Shown one piece after another: positions 51,437-60,149 of a DNA stretch of 64,000 nucleotides. Made by a program: the position numbers and the translations under genes. This DNA is from DASQGA01 sp963722715. Its GTDB lineage: Bacteria > Actinomycetota > Thermoleophilia > Gaiellales > Gaiellaceae. Within the stretch, counting starts at the first letter, position 1. Each line of letters begins with the position of its first letter. The notes beneath the pieces were generated by a model. It ran no database searches. It had not been told where the DNA came from and saw only the letters and a program-made list of their open reading frames with translations. The stretch lies in NCBI GenBank assembly GCA_963722715.1, contig CAVROA010000023.1, positions 1 to 64,000 of the forward strand, read 5' to 3'.

Positions 51437-51958
51437 CTATCTTAGCGAGCCGGCAACGTCTCTCAGGTACGGCATCGGGTTGACCGGCTTGCCTGCGATG
51501 CGCACCTCGAAGTGGAGGTGCTGGCCGGTGCACGACCCGGTGCAACCCGCTCTCCCCACGAGCCCGCCTCGCTCCACCCGCTCCCCCACCTTGACGCCCA
51601 TGCTGGCCAGGTGGGCATACAGCGTCGCGAAACCGTTGCCATGTCGCAAGAGGACGATGTTGCCGTAGCCGGCGTACTGGTTCTGGAATCCGACCTTCAC
51701 GACGGTGCCCGCGAGCGCCGCGTGGACGCGATCGGTGGCGAGCACGGAGATATCGACCCCCGCATGCAGGCGACCCCAGCGGTAGCCGAACCCCGACTCG
51801 AGGCGGCCGCGGAGCGGCAGCGCGAATGGGCCCGGGACCTCGCCTGAGAAGGCCGTCATGCTCAATCGCGCCCCGCCGGAATCGGCGGGCTGGGCGAAAG
51901 CGGACGGGATTAGGAGGAGAGACGCAGCCACGAGGGCCACGAGAAGGCGAGAGGGCAA
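51437..51958 (-). CDS. Secreted M23 peptidase
   Basis: 173 residues. Signal peptide (residues 1-22, ends SAFAQ). LytM/M23 fold with zinc ligands in RLHAGVDISV and CTGQHLHFEVRIAG; also GYGNIVLLRHGNGFATLYAH. Cuts peptidoglycan cross-links in the cell wall. TTG at 51958 has a TACCCT box 7 nt upstream, so leaderless is possible. Confidence 0.9.
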   Translation of the reverse strand: MPSRLLVALVAASLLLIPSAFAQPADSGGARLSMTAFSGEVPGPFALPLRGRLESGFGYRWGRLHAGVDISVLATDRVHAALAGTVVKVGFQNQYAGYGNIVLLRHGNGFATLYAHLASMGVKVGERVERGGLVGRAGCTGSCTGQHLHFEVRIAGKPVNPMPYLRDVAGSLR

Positions 51959-51985
51959 GCCGGGCAGGGTAGCCGAACGAGCCGG

Positions 51986-54151
51986 CTAACCGCGGAAGGC
52001 CACTCGCTCCAGCGGCGCATAGTCGAGCATGAGGCGACGCTCGGCACCGTCCTCCGCAAAGCGCACGGTCACCGTCCCGTCGCGCTCGATCCTCGTCACC
52101 ACGCCCTCGCCGAGCGTCGAATGGCGCACGGTGTCGCCTGTCGAGAGCTCGGGCACGTCTCGCGTCGGCGCAACCGACTGCGCCGGCACGCCGTAGGACG
52201 ACCAGGAGGCCGGCCGCAGCCGCTCCCGCTCGACGTGCTCTGCCGGCAGCTCGTCGAGGAAGCGGCTCGGCAGGTTGTAGTTCCGGGAGCCCCACAGGGA
52301 GCGAGCGGAAGCGTGTAAGAGAACGAGGCGCTCCTGCGCCCGCGTCAGCCCCACGTAGCAGAGCCGACGCTCCTCCTCGAGCCCCTGCTCCTCGAGGGAA
52401 CGCGCATGCGGGAACACTCCCTCCTCCATCCCGACCAGGAAGACGGCGCGGAACTCGAGACCCTTCGCGTTGTGGAGGGTCATCAGGGTCACCTTCCCGC
52501 CCTCCTCCTCGAGATCGTCCTGGTCGGAGTAGAGGGAGATCTGCTGCAGGAACTCGGAAAGCGTCGGATCATCGGCCGCCTGCTGGTATTCCCGCGCGAC
52601 GCCGACGAGCTCCATGAGGTTCTCGAGGCGTCCCTGCGACTCGACGGTCCGCTCGGCCTCGAGCGCCTCGACGTAGCCGCTCCGGTCGTACACCGCCTCG
52701 ACGAGCTCCGGGACCGTGAGCTCCTGGGAGGAGGCCATGAGAGACTCGAGCAGCAGGCGGAGCTTCGCGACCGCCTTCTGCGGCGCCGTCCCGACGCCCG
52801 CCTCGTCGGCGCGGCCCAGCGCCTCCCAGAGAGGGATGTTCTGGGCGACGGCAAACGTGGCCAGCCGGGCAATCGTCGTGTCGCCGATTCCGCGCCTGGG
52901 CCGGTTCGCGATCCGCGAGAGCGAGACGGCGTCGGCGGGGTTGTCGATCACCTGGAGGTAGGCGACGGCGTCTTTGATCTCGGCCCGTTCGTAAAAGCGG
53001 GGCCCGCCGATCACCTGGTAGGGGATCCGCGTCGTCCCGAGCGACTCCTCGATCACCCGCGACTGCGCGTTCGTCCGGTAAAAGATCGCGATCTCCGAGC
53101 TCGCATAGCCCTGGTCGACGAGCGACGTGATCTCCGAAGCCACGAAGCGCGCCTCCGCGTGCTCGTCCTCGACCTCGAGAACGCGCACCGGCTCGCCCTC
53201 GCCGAGCTCGCTCCAGAGGTTCTTCGGCTTGCGCTCGCGGTTGTGCGAGATGACGGAGTTCGCCGCCTCGAGAATCGAGTTCGTGGAGCGGTAGTTCTGC
53301 TCGAGCGGGATCACCTTGACCTCGCCGAAGTCCTTCTCGAACTCGAGGATGTTCCGGATGTCGGCGCCGCGGAACGCGTAGATCGACTGGTCGGGATCGC
53401 CGACTGCGCACACGTTCTTGTGCTCGCCGGCCAGGAGTTGAAGGAGGCGGTACTGCGCGTGGTTCGTGTCCTGGTACTCGTCCACGAGGACGTAGCGGAA
53501 CGCCTTCTGCCAGCGCTTGCGCGCCTCGGGAAACCGCTCCAGCACCTGGACCGTGAGCATCACCATGTCGTCGAAGTCGAGCGCGTTCGAAGCGAAGAGC
53601 CGCCGCTGATAAAGGTCGTAGACGTCGGCCACGGTCTGGTCGTAGAACGAGGCGACCCGGGCCCGGTACTCCTCCGCGTCGACGAGCGTGTTCTTGGCGC
53701 TCGAGATCTGCGCGTGGATGCCGCGTGGCACGAACCGCTTCGGATCGCGGTCGAGCTCCTCCAGGCACTGCTTGACGACCCGGACCTGGTCAGCTTGGTC
53801 GTAGATCGTGAAATTCGACTTGTAGCCGAGGCGCGGCGCCTCCCGGCGGAGAATCCGTCCACACGCGGCGTGGAAGGTCATCACCCACATCGTCCGGGCA
53901 ACGCCGCCGACCATCCCTTCGAGCCTCCGCTTCATCTCGCCTGCGGCCTTGTTCGTGAACGTGATCGCGAGGATCTCGTTCGGCTTCGCCCCTGCCGTCT
54001 TCAGGAGATGGACGATGCGGTACGTGAGTACGCGAGTCTTCCCGGAGCCCGCGCCGGCGACCACGAGAACAGGGCCTTCGGTCGCCAGGACGGCGTCCCG
54101 TTGCGCGGGATTCAGCTCTGCAAGGTACTGCTCGGGCGAGGCGACGGCCAC
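51986..54151 (-). CDS. pcrA: UvrD/PcrA-type DNA helicase
   Basis: About 721 residues, superfamily I 3'-5' helicase. LNPAQRDAVLATEGPVLVVAGAGSGKTRVL (Q motif and Walker A), ITFTNKAAGEMKRRL, VDEYQDTNHAQYRLL, AVGDPDQSIYAFRGA, EQNYRSTNSILEAAN, VTLMTLHNAKGLEF, EERRLCYVGLTRAQERL. The last about 60 residues (TGDTVRHSTLGEGVVTRIE) form the PcrA C-terminal tail. GTG 54151 gives a start 10 residues before ELNPAQRDAV. Acts in nucleotide excision repair and replication-fork clearance. Confidence 0.95.
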   Translation of the reverse strand: MAVASPEQYLAELNPAQRDAVLATEGPVLVVAGAGSGKTRVLTYRIVHLLKTAGAKPNEILAITFTNKAAGEMKRRLEGMVGGVARTMWVMTFHAACGRILRREAPRLGYKSNFTIYDQADQVRVVKQCLEELDRDPKRFVPRGIHAQISSAKNTLVDAEEYRARVASFYDQTVADVYDLYQRRLFASNALDFDDMVMLTVQVLERFPEARKRWQKAFRYVLVDEYQDTNHAQYRLLQLLAGEHKNVCAVGDPDQSIYAFRGADIRNILEFEKDFGEVKVIPLEQNYRSTNSILEAANSVISHNRERKPKNLWSELGEGEPVRVLEVEDEHAEARFVASEITSLVDQGYASSEIAIFYRTNAQSRVIEESLGTTRIPYQVIGGPRFYERAEIKDAVAYLQVIDNPADAVSLSRIANRPRRGIGDTTIARLATFAVAQNIPLWEALGRADEAGVGTAPQKAVAKLRLLLESLMASSQELTVPELVEAVYDRSGYVEALEAERTVESQGRLENLMELVGVAREYQQAADDPTLSEFLQQISLYSDQDDLEEEGGKVTLMTLHNAKGLEFRAVFLVGMEEGVFPHARSLEEQGLEEERRLCYVGLTRAQERLVLLHASARSLWGSRNYNLPSRFLDELPAEHVERERLRPASWSSYGVPAQSVAPTRDVPELSTGDTVRHSTLGEGVVTRIERDGTVTVRFAEDGAERRLMLDYAPLERVAFRG

Positions 54152-54202
54152 GCTTCCACGATAGCCCGTTCGCCCAGAGCCCCGGCCCAATCGTGCCCTG
54201 CG

Positions 54203-54941
54203 TTAGTCCAGCGCGGTGATCTGCTGGCGGCCGAGAGCCTCGCTGAGCCAGCGCGCCGCGTCCGCGAGCGCGGCTTCGTCGGTCGACTTGAGCACGACCT
54301 CGACCTCGGGCCCGTCCTCGAGGAAGCGGGGGTAGCTGCCGACGTCGACCGCGGGATGGAGTCGTGTGGCTTGCTCGAGGACGCTGACGATCTGTCCTTC
54401 GCCGGTCCGATAGCGGCAGCGCCACGCAGCCACGGGCCGGCCCTGGAAGCGCGGCGGCGACTTCTTCGAACATCGCCATCATCTCGCTGGGTAGCCCCGG
54501 AAAGACATAGACGTTTCCGAGCACGAATCCCGGCGCACCGCCGAGCGGGTTCGGGATCGGCTCCGCACCCGACGGGAGGCACGCCCAGCGTGCCGCGTAG
54601 TCGCCGAGACCCCTGCCCTCGAAGCGGCTCCGCAAGTCGCCCGCTAGCCACTCGATCTCCTCGCACGGGACTCCGAAGGCTGCAGCGACGGCCTCCCGGG
54701 TGATGTCGTCCGGCGTCCCGCCCAGACCTCCCGTCACGAAGACGTAGCCGGCCCGTGGGGTCTCGGCGCGCAGAAACACCGCGATCTCCTGGATGTCGTC
54801 GCGGACGGCCGCGAGCAGGGTCACCTCGAGGCCGATGGACGCGAGTCGCCGGGACAGCCAGGACGCGTTCGTGTTCTCGACGTCGCCCGACACGATCTCG
54901 TTCCCCACGGTCAGGATGACCGCTGTCGGCGCCACGTTCAC
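54203..54941 (-). CDS. CinA/MoCF-domain protein, probable frameshift
   Basis: Intended about 246 residues. The N-terminal MoCF fold reads AVILTVGNEIVSGDVENTNASWL, VFVTGGLGGTPDDITREAVA and VYVFPGLPSEMMAMFEEVAA; the C-terminal continuation (AAWRCRYRTGEGQIVSVLEQ, HPAVDVGSYPRFLEDGPEVE) is one frame away. Removing one base near 54451-54458 gives MFEEVAARFQGRPVAAWR; span 3n+1. Relatives are the CinA-type nicotinamide mononucleotide/ADP-ribose enzymes. Last gene downstream of the cobalamin operon. Confidence 0.8.
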
Positions 54942-54963
54942 ACGGTCAGTCTGCCCTACAGAA

Positions 54964-55812
54964 CTAGCGGAGCGGAAACGGCTCGCGGGCGAGCGCAGCC
55001 AACGCCTGTGAGGTCACCCACACCGGTGTCGTCACGAACTGCCGGTTGTACCGGAAGCTTCCGTTCGACCGCTGCATGCTGAGCAGGTAGCGAATGGCAG
55101 CGCGTCCGGGGAGCCGCTTCGCCGAGACGAAGGCCTGCACCGCCCACGCGGTCGACTGGGTGTCCGAACCGCGGCCGTTGGTCAACTCGAAGCCACCGTT
55201 GTCGTTCTGCAGCCAGCGCAGATAGGCGAGCCCGCGCCGGATCGACCGCGCATCCTTGGAGACCCCCGCAGCACGAAGCGCCTGAATCGCGGCTGCGGTG
55301 TCGTTCGAGTCGGCTTTTCCGCCCGGGTACCAGGGCCAACCGCCGCCGGGCTTTTGCTGCGCCCGCAGGTAGGAGATCGTCTTGGCGCCGGCCTGGCGGC
55401 CCACAGCCCGCAGAGCGAGGATGCCCCAGATGGTGGAGTTCACGTTGGCTCCGATCCGCCCGCTCGGCTTGCGAAGGTCGATCAACTGGCTGACCTGCCC
55501 GCCCAGGTTCACATCGAACGTGCAGCGTGCCCGCAAGGCGTCCAGGGCGAGGATCCTGAGCTCCAGATCCGTTGCAGTCGGATACGGCTTGCCGCGCAGA
55601 TAGTCGCCCGAACGCGTCGGGCAGTGGTCGGCTGCGACGAGGCCGAGAACGGCCCAGCCGGTCAAACCAGGGTTGGCCGACGCGCCCGGCTCGGCGAAGC
55701 CACCGCTCGCCGCACGCTGGCCGATGAGATAGCGCGAGGCATCATCGAGTGGTCCGGCCGAAGCCGGAGAGGCAAGAGCGAGCACGGCGAAAATGCAAGC
55801 GCAAAGCCTCAT
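54964..55812 (-). CDS. Exported alpha/alpha-barrel protein with prenyltransferase-type repeats (transcobalamin alpha-like)
   Basis: 282 residues with a signal peptide (residues 1-19, PASAG). Repeated Gly-aromatic turns SGGFAEPG (36), SGRIG (117), GGGWPWYPGG (156), NGGFELTNG (206) and NGSFRYN (250), each before a helix pair, are squalene-cyclase/prenyltransferase repeats. No DxDD catalytic motif of terpene cyclases. The same barrel forms the alpha domain of animal transcobalamin. ATG 55812 overlaps the EcfS stop as ATGA in a cobalamin-riboswitch operon, so I infer a corrinoid-binding role outside the membrane. Confidence 0.75.
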   Translation of the reverse strand: MRLCACIFAVLALASPASAGPLDDASRYLIGQRAASGGFAEPGASANPGLTGWAVLGLVAADHCPTRSGDYLRGKPYPTATDLELRILALDALRARCTFDVNLGGQVSQLIDLRKPSGRIGANVNSTIWGILALRAVGRQAGAKTISYLRAQQKPGGGWPWYPGGKADSNDTAAAIQALRAAGVSKDARSIRRGLAYLRWLQNDNGGFELTNGRGSDTQSTAWAVQAFVSAKRLPGRAAIRYLLSMQRSNGSFRYNRQFVTTPVWVTSQALAALAREPFPLR

Positions 55813-56486
55813 GCCCAGATGATCTCTGTTTTCAGCCGTCGTTCATAGCGCTCGAGCACACGCCGTAGCTCCGGTCCGGCAACCGCGGCGATGGCCACGT
55901 TCCCGATCGCGTGCGCTGCGTTGAAGGCAACGCCCGCACCCAGGACGACCACCAGAGAGGCGGCGTTGTGCGGCAGAAAGCCGTACCAGTGCCAGAGGTC
56001 CATGAGCGCCCCGTAGGCGAAGCCGAGCGCAAAGCAGAACGCCATGAACGCCAGCCGGCGCTCGAGCGCGCGGCGAGCCAGGCCCGCGGCAGCGCCGCAA
56101 CCTCCCCAGGCGAGCATCTGCCAGGGCGTGTGTGGGCCCTGACCGAGGAAGAAGTTCGACGCGAGCGCTGCCAGGGCACCGACCGCGAAGCCGCGCCGTG
56201 GCCCGAGCGCGACGCCTGCGGCGGCGACGATGACGGTCACGGGTTGCACATTCGGGATCGGGGCGAAGAGGACGCGCCCGGCGGCGGCGAGCCCTCCGAG
56301 CGTGGCGACGAGCGTCAGATCCTTGACGGAAGCCGGCCCGCCCTCGAGCCAGGCAGCCCCGGCGACCAGGAGTGCGGTTCCGGCCAGCAGGACAGCGAGC
56401 GCTCCACGCGACGGGTCGAGTGCCGCCCACAGAGCGGCGGCGAGCGCCCCGCCCGCAGCCAGGAAAGCAAACTGCCTAGACGACAA
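55809..56486 (-). CDS. ECF transporter S component
   Basis: 225 residues with about six helices: LAAGGALAAALWAAL, LAVLLAGTALLVAGA, LVATLGGLAAAGRVLFAPIPNVQPVTVIVAAAGVALG, GALAALASNFFLGQGPHTPWQMLAWGGCGAAAGL. The VQPVTVIV and GQGPHTPWQM segments fit S components, the substrate-binding membrane part. TTG at 56486 overlaps the ATPase stop by 11 nt. Substrate is predicted to be a corrinoid from the riboswitch. Confidence 0.8.
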   Translation of the reverse strand: MSSRQFAFLAAGGALAAALWAALDPSRGALAVLLAGTALLVAGAAWLEGGPASVKDLTLVATLGGLAAAGRVLFAPIPNVQPVTVIVAAAGVALGPRRGFAVGALAALASNFFLGQGPHTPWQMLAWGGCGAAAGLARRALERRLAFMAFCFALGFAYGALMDLWHWYGFLPHNAASLVVVLGAGVAFNAAHAIGNVAIAAVAGPELRRVLERYERRLKTEIIWA

Positions 56487-57822
56487 CGAGAGCCTCCCTC
56501 GAGATCGACACGCGACGATGGGCCGGGAAGCTCCGGTCGTGCGTCGCGACGAGGACGGCGCGCCCGCTCGAGGCATAGTCCTCGAGCCAGGCCGCGATCG
56601 CGGCCTTCCGGTCCGGGTCGATGCCGCGGGTCGGCTCGTCGAGGATCAGGAGGTCGGGCTCCGACACCGCGACGGCCGCCAGCCCGAGACGCTCGCGCTC
56701 GCCGCTCGAGAGGTCCCTCGGATGCCTCTCTACGAGCGCCTCGAGGCCCACGAGGCCGAGCGCGGCCCGCGCACGGGCGTGATCGCCGCCGACCGCGAGC
56801 GCTGCCTCGTCCAGCACCGATTCGCGAACGAGGTAGCGGCCAGGGTCCTGGAGCAGGAGGCCGATCCGGCCGGCGCGCTCGATCCGACCCGCGTCCGGCT
56901 CGAGCAACCCGGCGATGATCTTGGCCAGGGTTGTCTTCCCGGAGCCGTTCGGCCCCTCGAGCACCATCACCTCGCCGCGCCGGACTTCGAGGTTCAGGTC
57001 GTCGAGCACGAGCACACCCGGGCTGTAGGCGTAGGAGACACCGGTGATGTCGAGGACCGGGCGGCCGTCGGTCGCCGGCGCTGGCAGAGGGCTCACCGCC
57101 GCGCCGGGAGCGTACCGCGGGCGGTGGGCGGCGAGCCAGGCGCAGGCCTCGTCACGCGGCGCGTCCAAGAGCAGACGTCCTCCTTCGACGAAGACGACCC
57201 TCGTGGCCAGCGAAAGGGCCCGGTCGATGCGCTGCTCCGAGAGTACGACCGCGCTGCCGAGACCCTCCGCGGCGGCGAGGAAGCGCTCGGCTCCGTCGGG
57301 GTCGAGCTGGGAGGTCGGCTCGTCCAGCAGGATGAGCTCCGGACGCACCGCGAGGGCCGATGCCAGGCACACGCGCTGAAGCTCCCCGCCGGACAGCTCG
57401 AAGGTGAGACGGTCACGCAGGTGAAGCGCGTCGACGGCCGCGAGTGCCTCGTCCACCCGAGGCCAGATCTCCGCGGGCGCGGTGCCGAGGTTCTCGAGGC
57501 CGAAGGCAACTTCGTTCGCCACGCGAGCCATCACGACCTGGTCCTCGGGATCCTGAAAGACCGTTGCGACCAGGCCGGCCAGCTCCGCGGGCCGCGTCGT
57601 CCGGGTGTCGAGGCCCGCCACTGCGACCCGCCCGGCGAAGGAGCCGCCGTGGAAATGAGGCACGAGCCCAGCCAGAGCTCTGAGGAGAGTCGACTTCCCC
57701 GAGCCCGACGGCCCGAGGACCGCGATCACCTCTCCGGCCTCGACCTCGAGCGACACATCGTCGAGCGCCGGCCGGCCGCCACCGGGATAGGAGAACGTCA
57801 GGTGCTCGATGCGGGCGATCAC
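56476..57822 (-). CDS. ECF transporter ATPase, fused double ABC protein
   Basis: 448 residues, two ABC domains in one chain. First: HLTFSYPGGGRPALDDVSLE, Walker A GPSGSGKSTLLRAL, FQDPEDQVVMARVANEVAFG, signature LSGGELQRVCLAS, ILLDEPTSQLDP. Second: VSYAYSPGVLVLDDLNLEV, GPNGSGKTTLAKIIAG, LSSGERERLGLAA, LLILDEPTRGIDP, LVATHDRSF. Usual ECF systems use two separate proteins (EcfA, EcfA'). GTG 57822 overlaps the T component as GTGA. Energises uptake. Confidence 0.93.
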   Translation of the reverse strand: MIARIEHLTFSYPGGGRPALDDVSLEVEAGEVIAVLGPSGSGKSTLLRALAGLVPHFHGGSFAGRVAVAGLDTRTTRPAELAGLVATVFQDPEDQVVMARVANEVAFGLENLGTAPAEIWPRVDEALAAVDALHLRDRLTFELSGGELQRVCLASALAVRPELILLDEPTSQLDPDGAERFLAAAEGLGSAVVLSEQRIDRALSLATRVVFVEGGRLLLDAPRDEACAWLAAHRPRYAPGAAVSPLPAPATDGRPVLDITGVSYAYSPGVLVLDDLNLEVRRGEVMVLEGPNGSGKTTLAKIIAGLLEPDAGRIERAGRIGLLLQDPGRYLVRESVLDEAALAVGGDHARARAALGLVGLEALVERHPRDLSSGERERLGLAAVAVSEPDLLILDEPTRGIDPDRKAAIAAWLEDYASSGRAVLVATHDRSFPAHRRVSISREALVVV

Positions 57823-58526
57823 AGCCACAGGGCTCCTGCCAAGATCAGGAAAGCGCCGCCGGCGAGAGCGACTCGGTCCCACGACGTCCAGGGCGCCCCG
57901 GGCGCGCGTGTTCGGGTTTGTCGCCCGAAGCCGCGAGCCTCCATCGCCTCGGCGAGGTTGACGGCCCGCTCGAGCGAGCCGGCGACGAGCGGCGAGAGGA
58001 GCTTGGCGTGCCCCCGGGCGCCGGAGACCGCGACGCCCCGGCCCCGAACCGCGTCGGACAATCCACCTGCATCGCGCTCGAGTGACGGGACGAGACGCGT
58101 CGCAAGTGCGACCGCGAAGGCGGAGCGGGGTGCGAACCCTGCGGCCGCGACGAGGCGGTCGTGGTCGACGAGGAGAGCGTAGGCCGAAAAGGCGAGCGCG
58201 AGCGTGGAGAGCCGAAGCCCGTTCAGGGCCGCTGTTTGAATCTCCTCCGAGGTGACCCCGAGCTGTCCGAGCACCGGCAACGTCGGACCGCCCTGCCAGA
58301 GAAAGTTGTAGCCCTCCACCGCGAGGAAGGGTGAGAAGACGAAGATGCCGAGTCCCGTCGCCAGCGCCCCATAGAGGTAGGGACGCCGGCGGCGGGCCGG
58401 AGCCCGGAGACAGGCAACGAGCAGGACGAGGGTGAGCGCGGCAAGCGGAACGAGGTGCGAGGCGAGAAGGCCTGCGATACCAGCTGAGGCGAAGAGGAGC
58501 GTCGCGGGAACGGGCGCGAGCTTCAT
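57819..58526 (-). CDS. ECF transporter T component
   Basis: 235 residues, about five helices. The coupling region carries LVPSLERDAGGLSDAVRGRGV and LAEAMEARGFGRQTRTRAPG, the two Arg-Gly motifs that bind the ATPases. ATG 58526 overlaps the upstream DUF4430 stop as ATGA. Scaffolds the S component and ATPases. Confidence 0.9.
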   Translation of the reverse strand: MKLAPVPATLLFASAGIAGLLASHLVPLAALTLVLLVACLRAPARRRRPYLYGALATGLGIFVFSPFLAVEGYNFLWQGGPTLPVLGQLGVTSEEIQTAALNGLRLSTLALAFSAYALLVDHDRLVAAAGFAPRSAFAVALATRLVPSLERDAGGLSDAVRGRGVAVSGARGHAKLLSPLVAGSLERAVNLAEAMEARGFGRQTRTRAPGAPWTSWDRVALAGGAFLILAGALWL

Positions 58527-59261
58527 CGGACGACCTCGCCGTCCTCGTCGAAGCGGGCCGTGTACCGGTAGCGGACGACCGTGGGGTCGTCGAGGAGCTC
58601 TTCAAGGGCGCCGTGGACCGCTTGCTCGGAGCCCTCGAGCGTGAACGACACGGGCGATCCGTCCGCGGCTCCTCGCCGTGCGACCAGTGTCGCCCCTTCG
58701 GCCGTCTCGTCGATCGTCACCTCGAAAACGTTCGGCTCCCCCGAGCCCCCTGGACCGCCCAGCAGGCGGCGGAGGGCCGGTGCATCCGTCCTCGAACCCT
58801 GCCGGGAGGCGCAACTCGACCGGCCGCCGCCGGCCCTCCCAGCCGTGGACGAACGGCTCCGGAAACGCCCCCACGACCACCGGCTCGGCCATGCGGGCGG
58901 CCCAGCTCCGGTGATCCCACCAGGCGATGTCGCCGGGGCGGAGCTTGACCTCGGCCGCACCGCGACCCGGCTCGATCCCGTTCACGAAGAAGAACCAGTC
59001 CCGCCGTTTGCCGAGATCTCCCTCGACACCCTCGATCGACTGGACGAAGCGCCCGCCGTAGCGCGTCTCGATGTCCGCCTCTCGGTCGAGCGCCTGGAGA
59101 ACGCTCGTCCCGGCGGGAACGCTCGTGCTCAGCATCACCTTGGTCCCTCCGTCACGCGTGACCCAGAGAGAGGCGGTCGCGCCGCCGCTCTCCCCTCCGC
59201 CCCCGCCGCAACCGGCGAGAGCGAGGAGGAGTGCGACGAGCGCGAGAACTCGCCTCGGCAC
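58523..59261 (-). CDS. DUF4430 lipoprotein (transcobalamin beta-like), probable frameshift
   Basis: Intended about 246 residues. Lipobox ALAGC (Cys18) then a Gly-run GGGGG, so tethered to the membrane. DUF4430 core: TSVPAGTSVLQALDREADIE, RYGGRFVQSIEGVEGDL, DWFFFVNGIEPGRGAAEVKL, RPGDIAWWDHRSW. A C-terminal about 80 residues (GEPNVFEVTIDETAEGATLV, RYTARFDEDGEVV) is in another frame; removing one base of the CC at 58786-58787 joins them (span 3n+1). Six nt after the first DUF4430 gene. Confidence 0.75.
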
Positions 59262-59267
59262 CGGGTG

Positions 59268-59930
59268 TTACGAGCTCCGCGGCCCGACGACCTCGGATCG
59301 GATCGCACCGGCTTTGGTCGCGCGAAGGCCGCGGAACGCTCCACTCGGGCAGCGCAAACCCGTGGCGGAACTGATGCGCCGGCCGTCCTGCACGAAGACG
59401 ACGTCCGAGGCGCGGCTCTTGTTCCCGTTGTCGTCGCGGAGCAGGGCCCGGAAGCACCCGCCCGGCCTGCGCACGAGGTCGAGCGTCTTCGGCCCGCCCT
59501 GCGCGCCGAACCGGGCGAAGTACCAGAGCACCTCGTCACCGTCCTTCAACTGGTAGGCGTTCGCCCCGACCGGAGGCGAGACGTGATTCACCTTGTAGAC
59601 CCAGCCGCTCGAGCCGGAGGCCGGGTAGCGGCCGATCCGGTCGACGAAGGGCCCGAAGGAAAACTCGACTGCGTGGTAGTAGAACTCGCCGATTCGGCTC
59701 GCGCGCTCGAGAGCGCCGAACGGTGTCTGGCCGGTCTGTGTCACCTCTACGGAGCCGGGGCCGGGTGTGCGAAACGACCCCGAAACCGGGGTGAGAAGCG
59801 GCTGGCGGGCGCCGTAGATCGTCTGACCTACGCCCTCCACCCGCATGTGGACACGGACTGCGAGCGCCGGCGCCGCGAACGCCACCGAGGCGGCGAGCAC
59901 TCCCAGGAAAACAAGGGTACGACGAAGCAC
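59268..59930 (-). CDS. Secreted DUF4430 protein (transcobalamin C-terminal-like)
   Basis: 220 residues, signal peptide cleaved after ALA near residue 24. AAGGAGG 5 nt before GTG 59930. Core: VEVTQTGQTPFGALERASRI, FSFGPFVDRIGRYPASGSSG, WVYKVNHVSPPVGANAYQL, KDGDEVLWYFARFG, then a C-terminal region with two Cys (GGCFRALL, GLRCPSGAF). DUF4430 is the beta domain of animal cobalamin carriers. First gene under the cobalamin riboswitch. Confidence 0.8.
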   Translation of the reverse strand: MLRRTLVFLGVLAASVAFAAPALAVRVHMRVEGVGQTIYGARQPLLTPVSGSFRTPGPGSVEVTQTGQTPFGALERASRIGEFYYHAVEFSFGPFVDRIGRYPASGSSGWVYKVNHVSPPVGANAYQLKDGDEVLWYFARFGAQGGPKTLDLVRRPGGCFRALLRDDNGNKSRASDVVFVQDGRRISSATGLRCPSGAFRGLRATKAGAIRSEVVGPRSS

Positions 59931-59964
59931 GTTTCCTCCTTCCTCGAGGGGAACGGATGCGCGG

Positions 59965-60112
59965 CGGGCGACAGGTGTTCTGACTCGAGGCTCCCTCACC
60001 GCCGCCTTCCCAGCCCGAGGGCCAGTGGCGTGCCGGCGGTGAGCGTCTCCTCTTACAGCGGCGGGACCGTGCCGGCTTCTCACCGGACTTCCCTTACCGC
60101 TCGCCGTGTGTG
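59965..60112 (-). ncRNA. Cobalamin riboswitch
   Basis: Read on the minus strand: AGTCCGGTGAGAAGCCGGCA, then CGCCGCTGTAA, the B12 box GCCACTGG (plus 60022-60029), CTGGGAAGG and finally AGTCAGAACACCTGTCGC, the conserved cobalamin aptamer elements in order. It ends about 35 nt before the DUF4430 GTG. Predicted to switch off the downstream uptake operon when adenosyl- or methylcobalamin is plentiful. Confidence 0.93.
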
Positions 60113-60149
60113 AGGGCGGACGTTAACACTCGGATAGGGTTGGCCGCAA

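Noticed and set aside
52406..54703. 765-residue plus-strand open frame opposite pcrA
   Set aside because: A GC-bias artefact antisense to a well-conserved helicase.
54964..55812. Terpene cyclase
   Set aside because: Repeats fit the fold but no catalytic Asp motif; the protein is exported and lies in a cobalamin operon.
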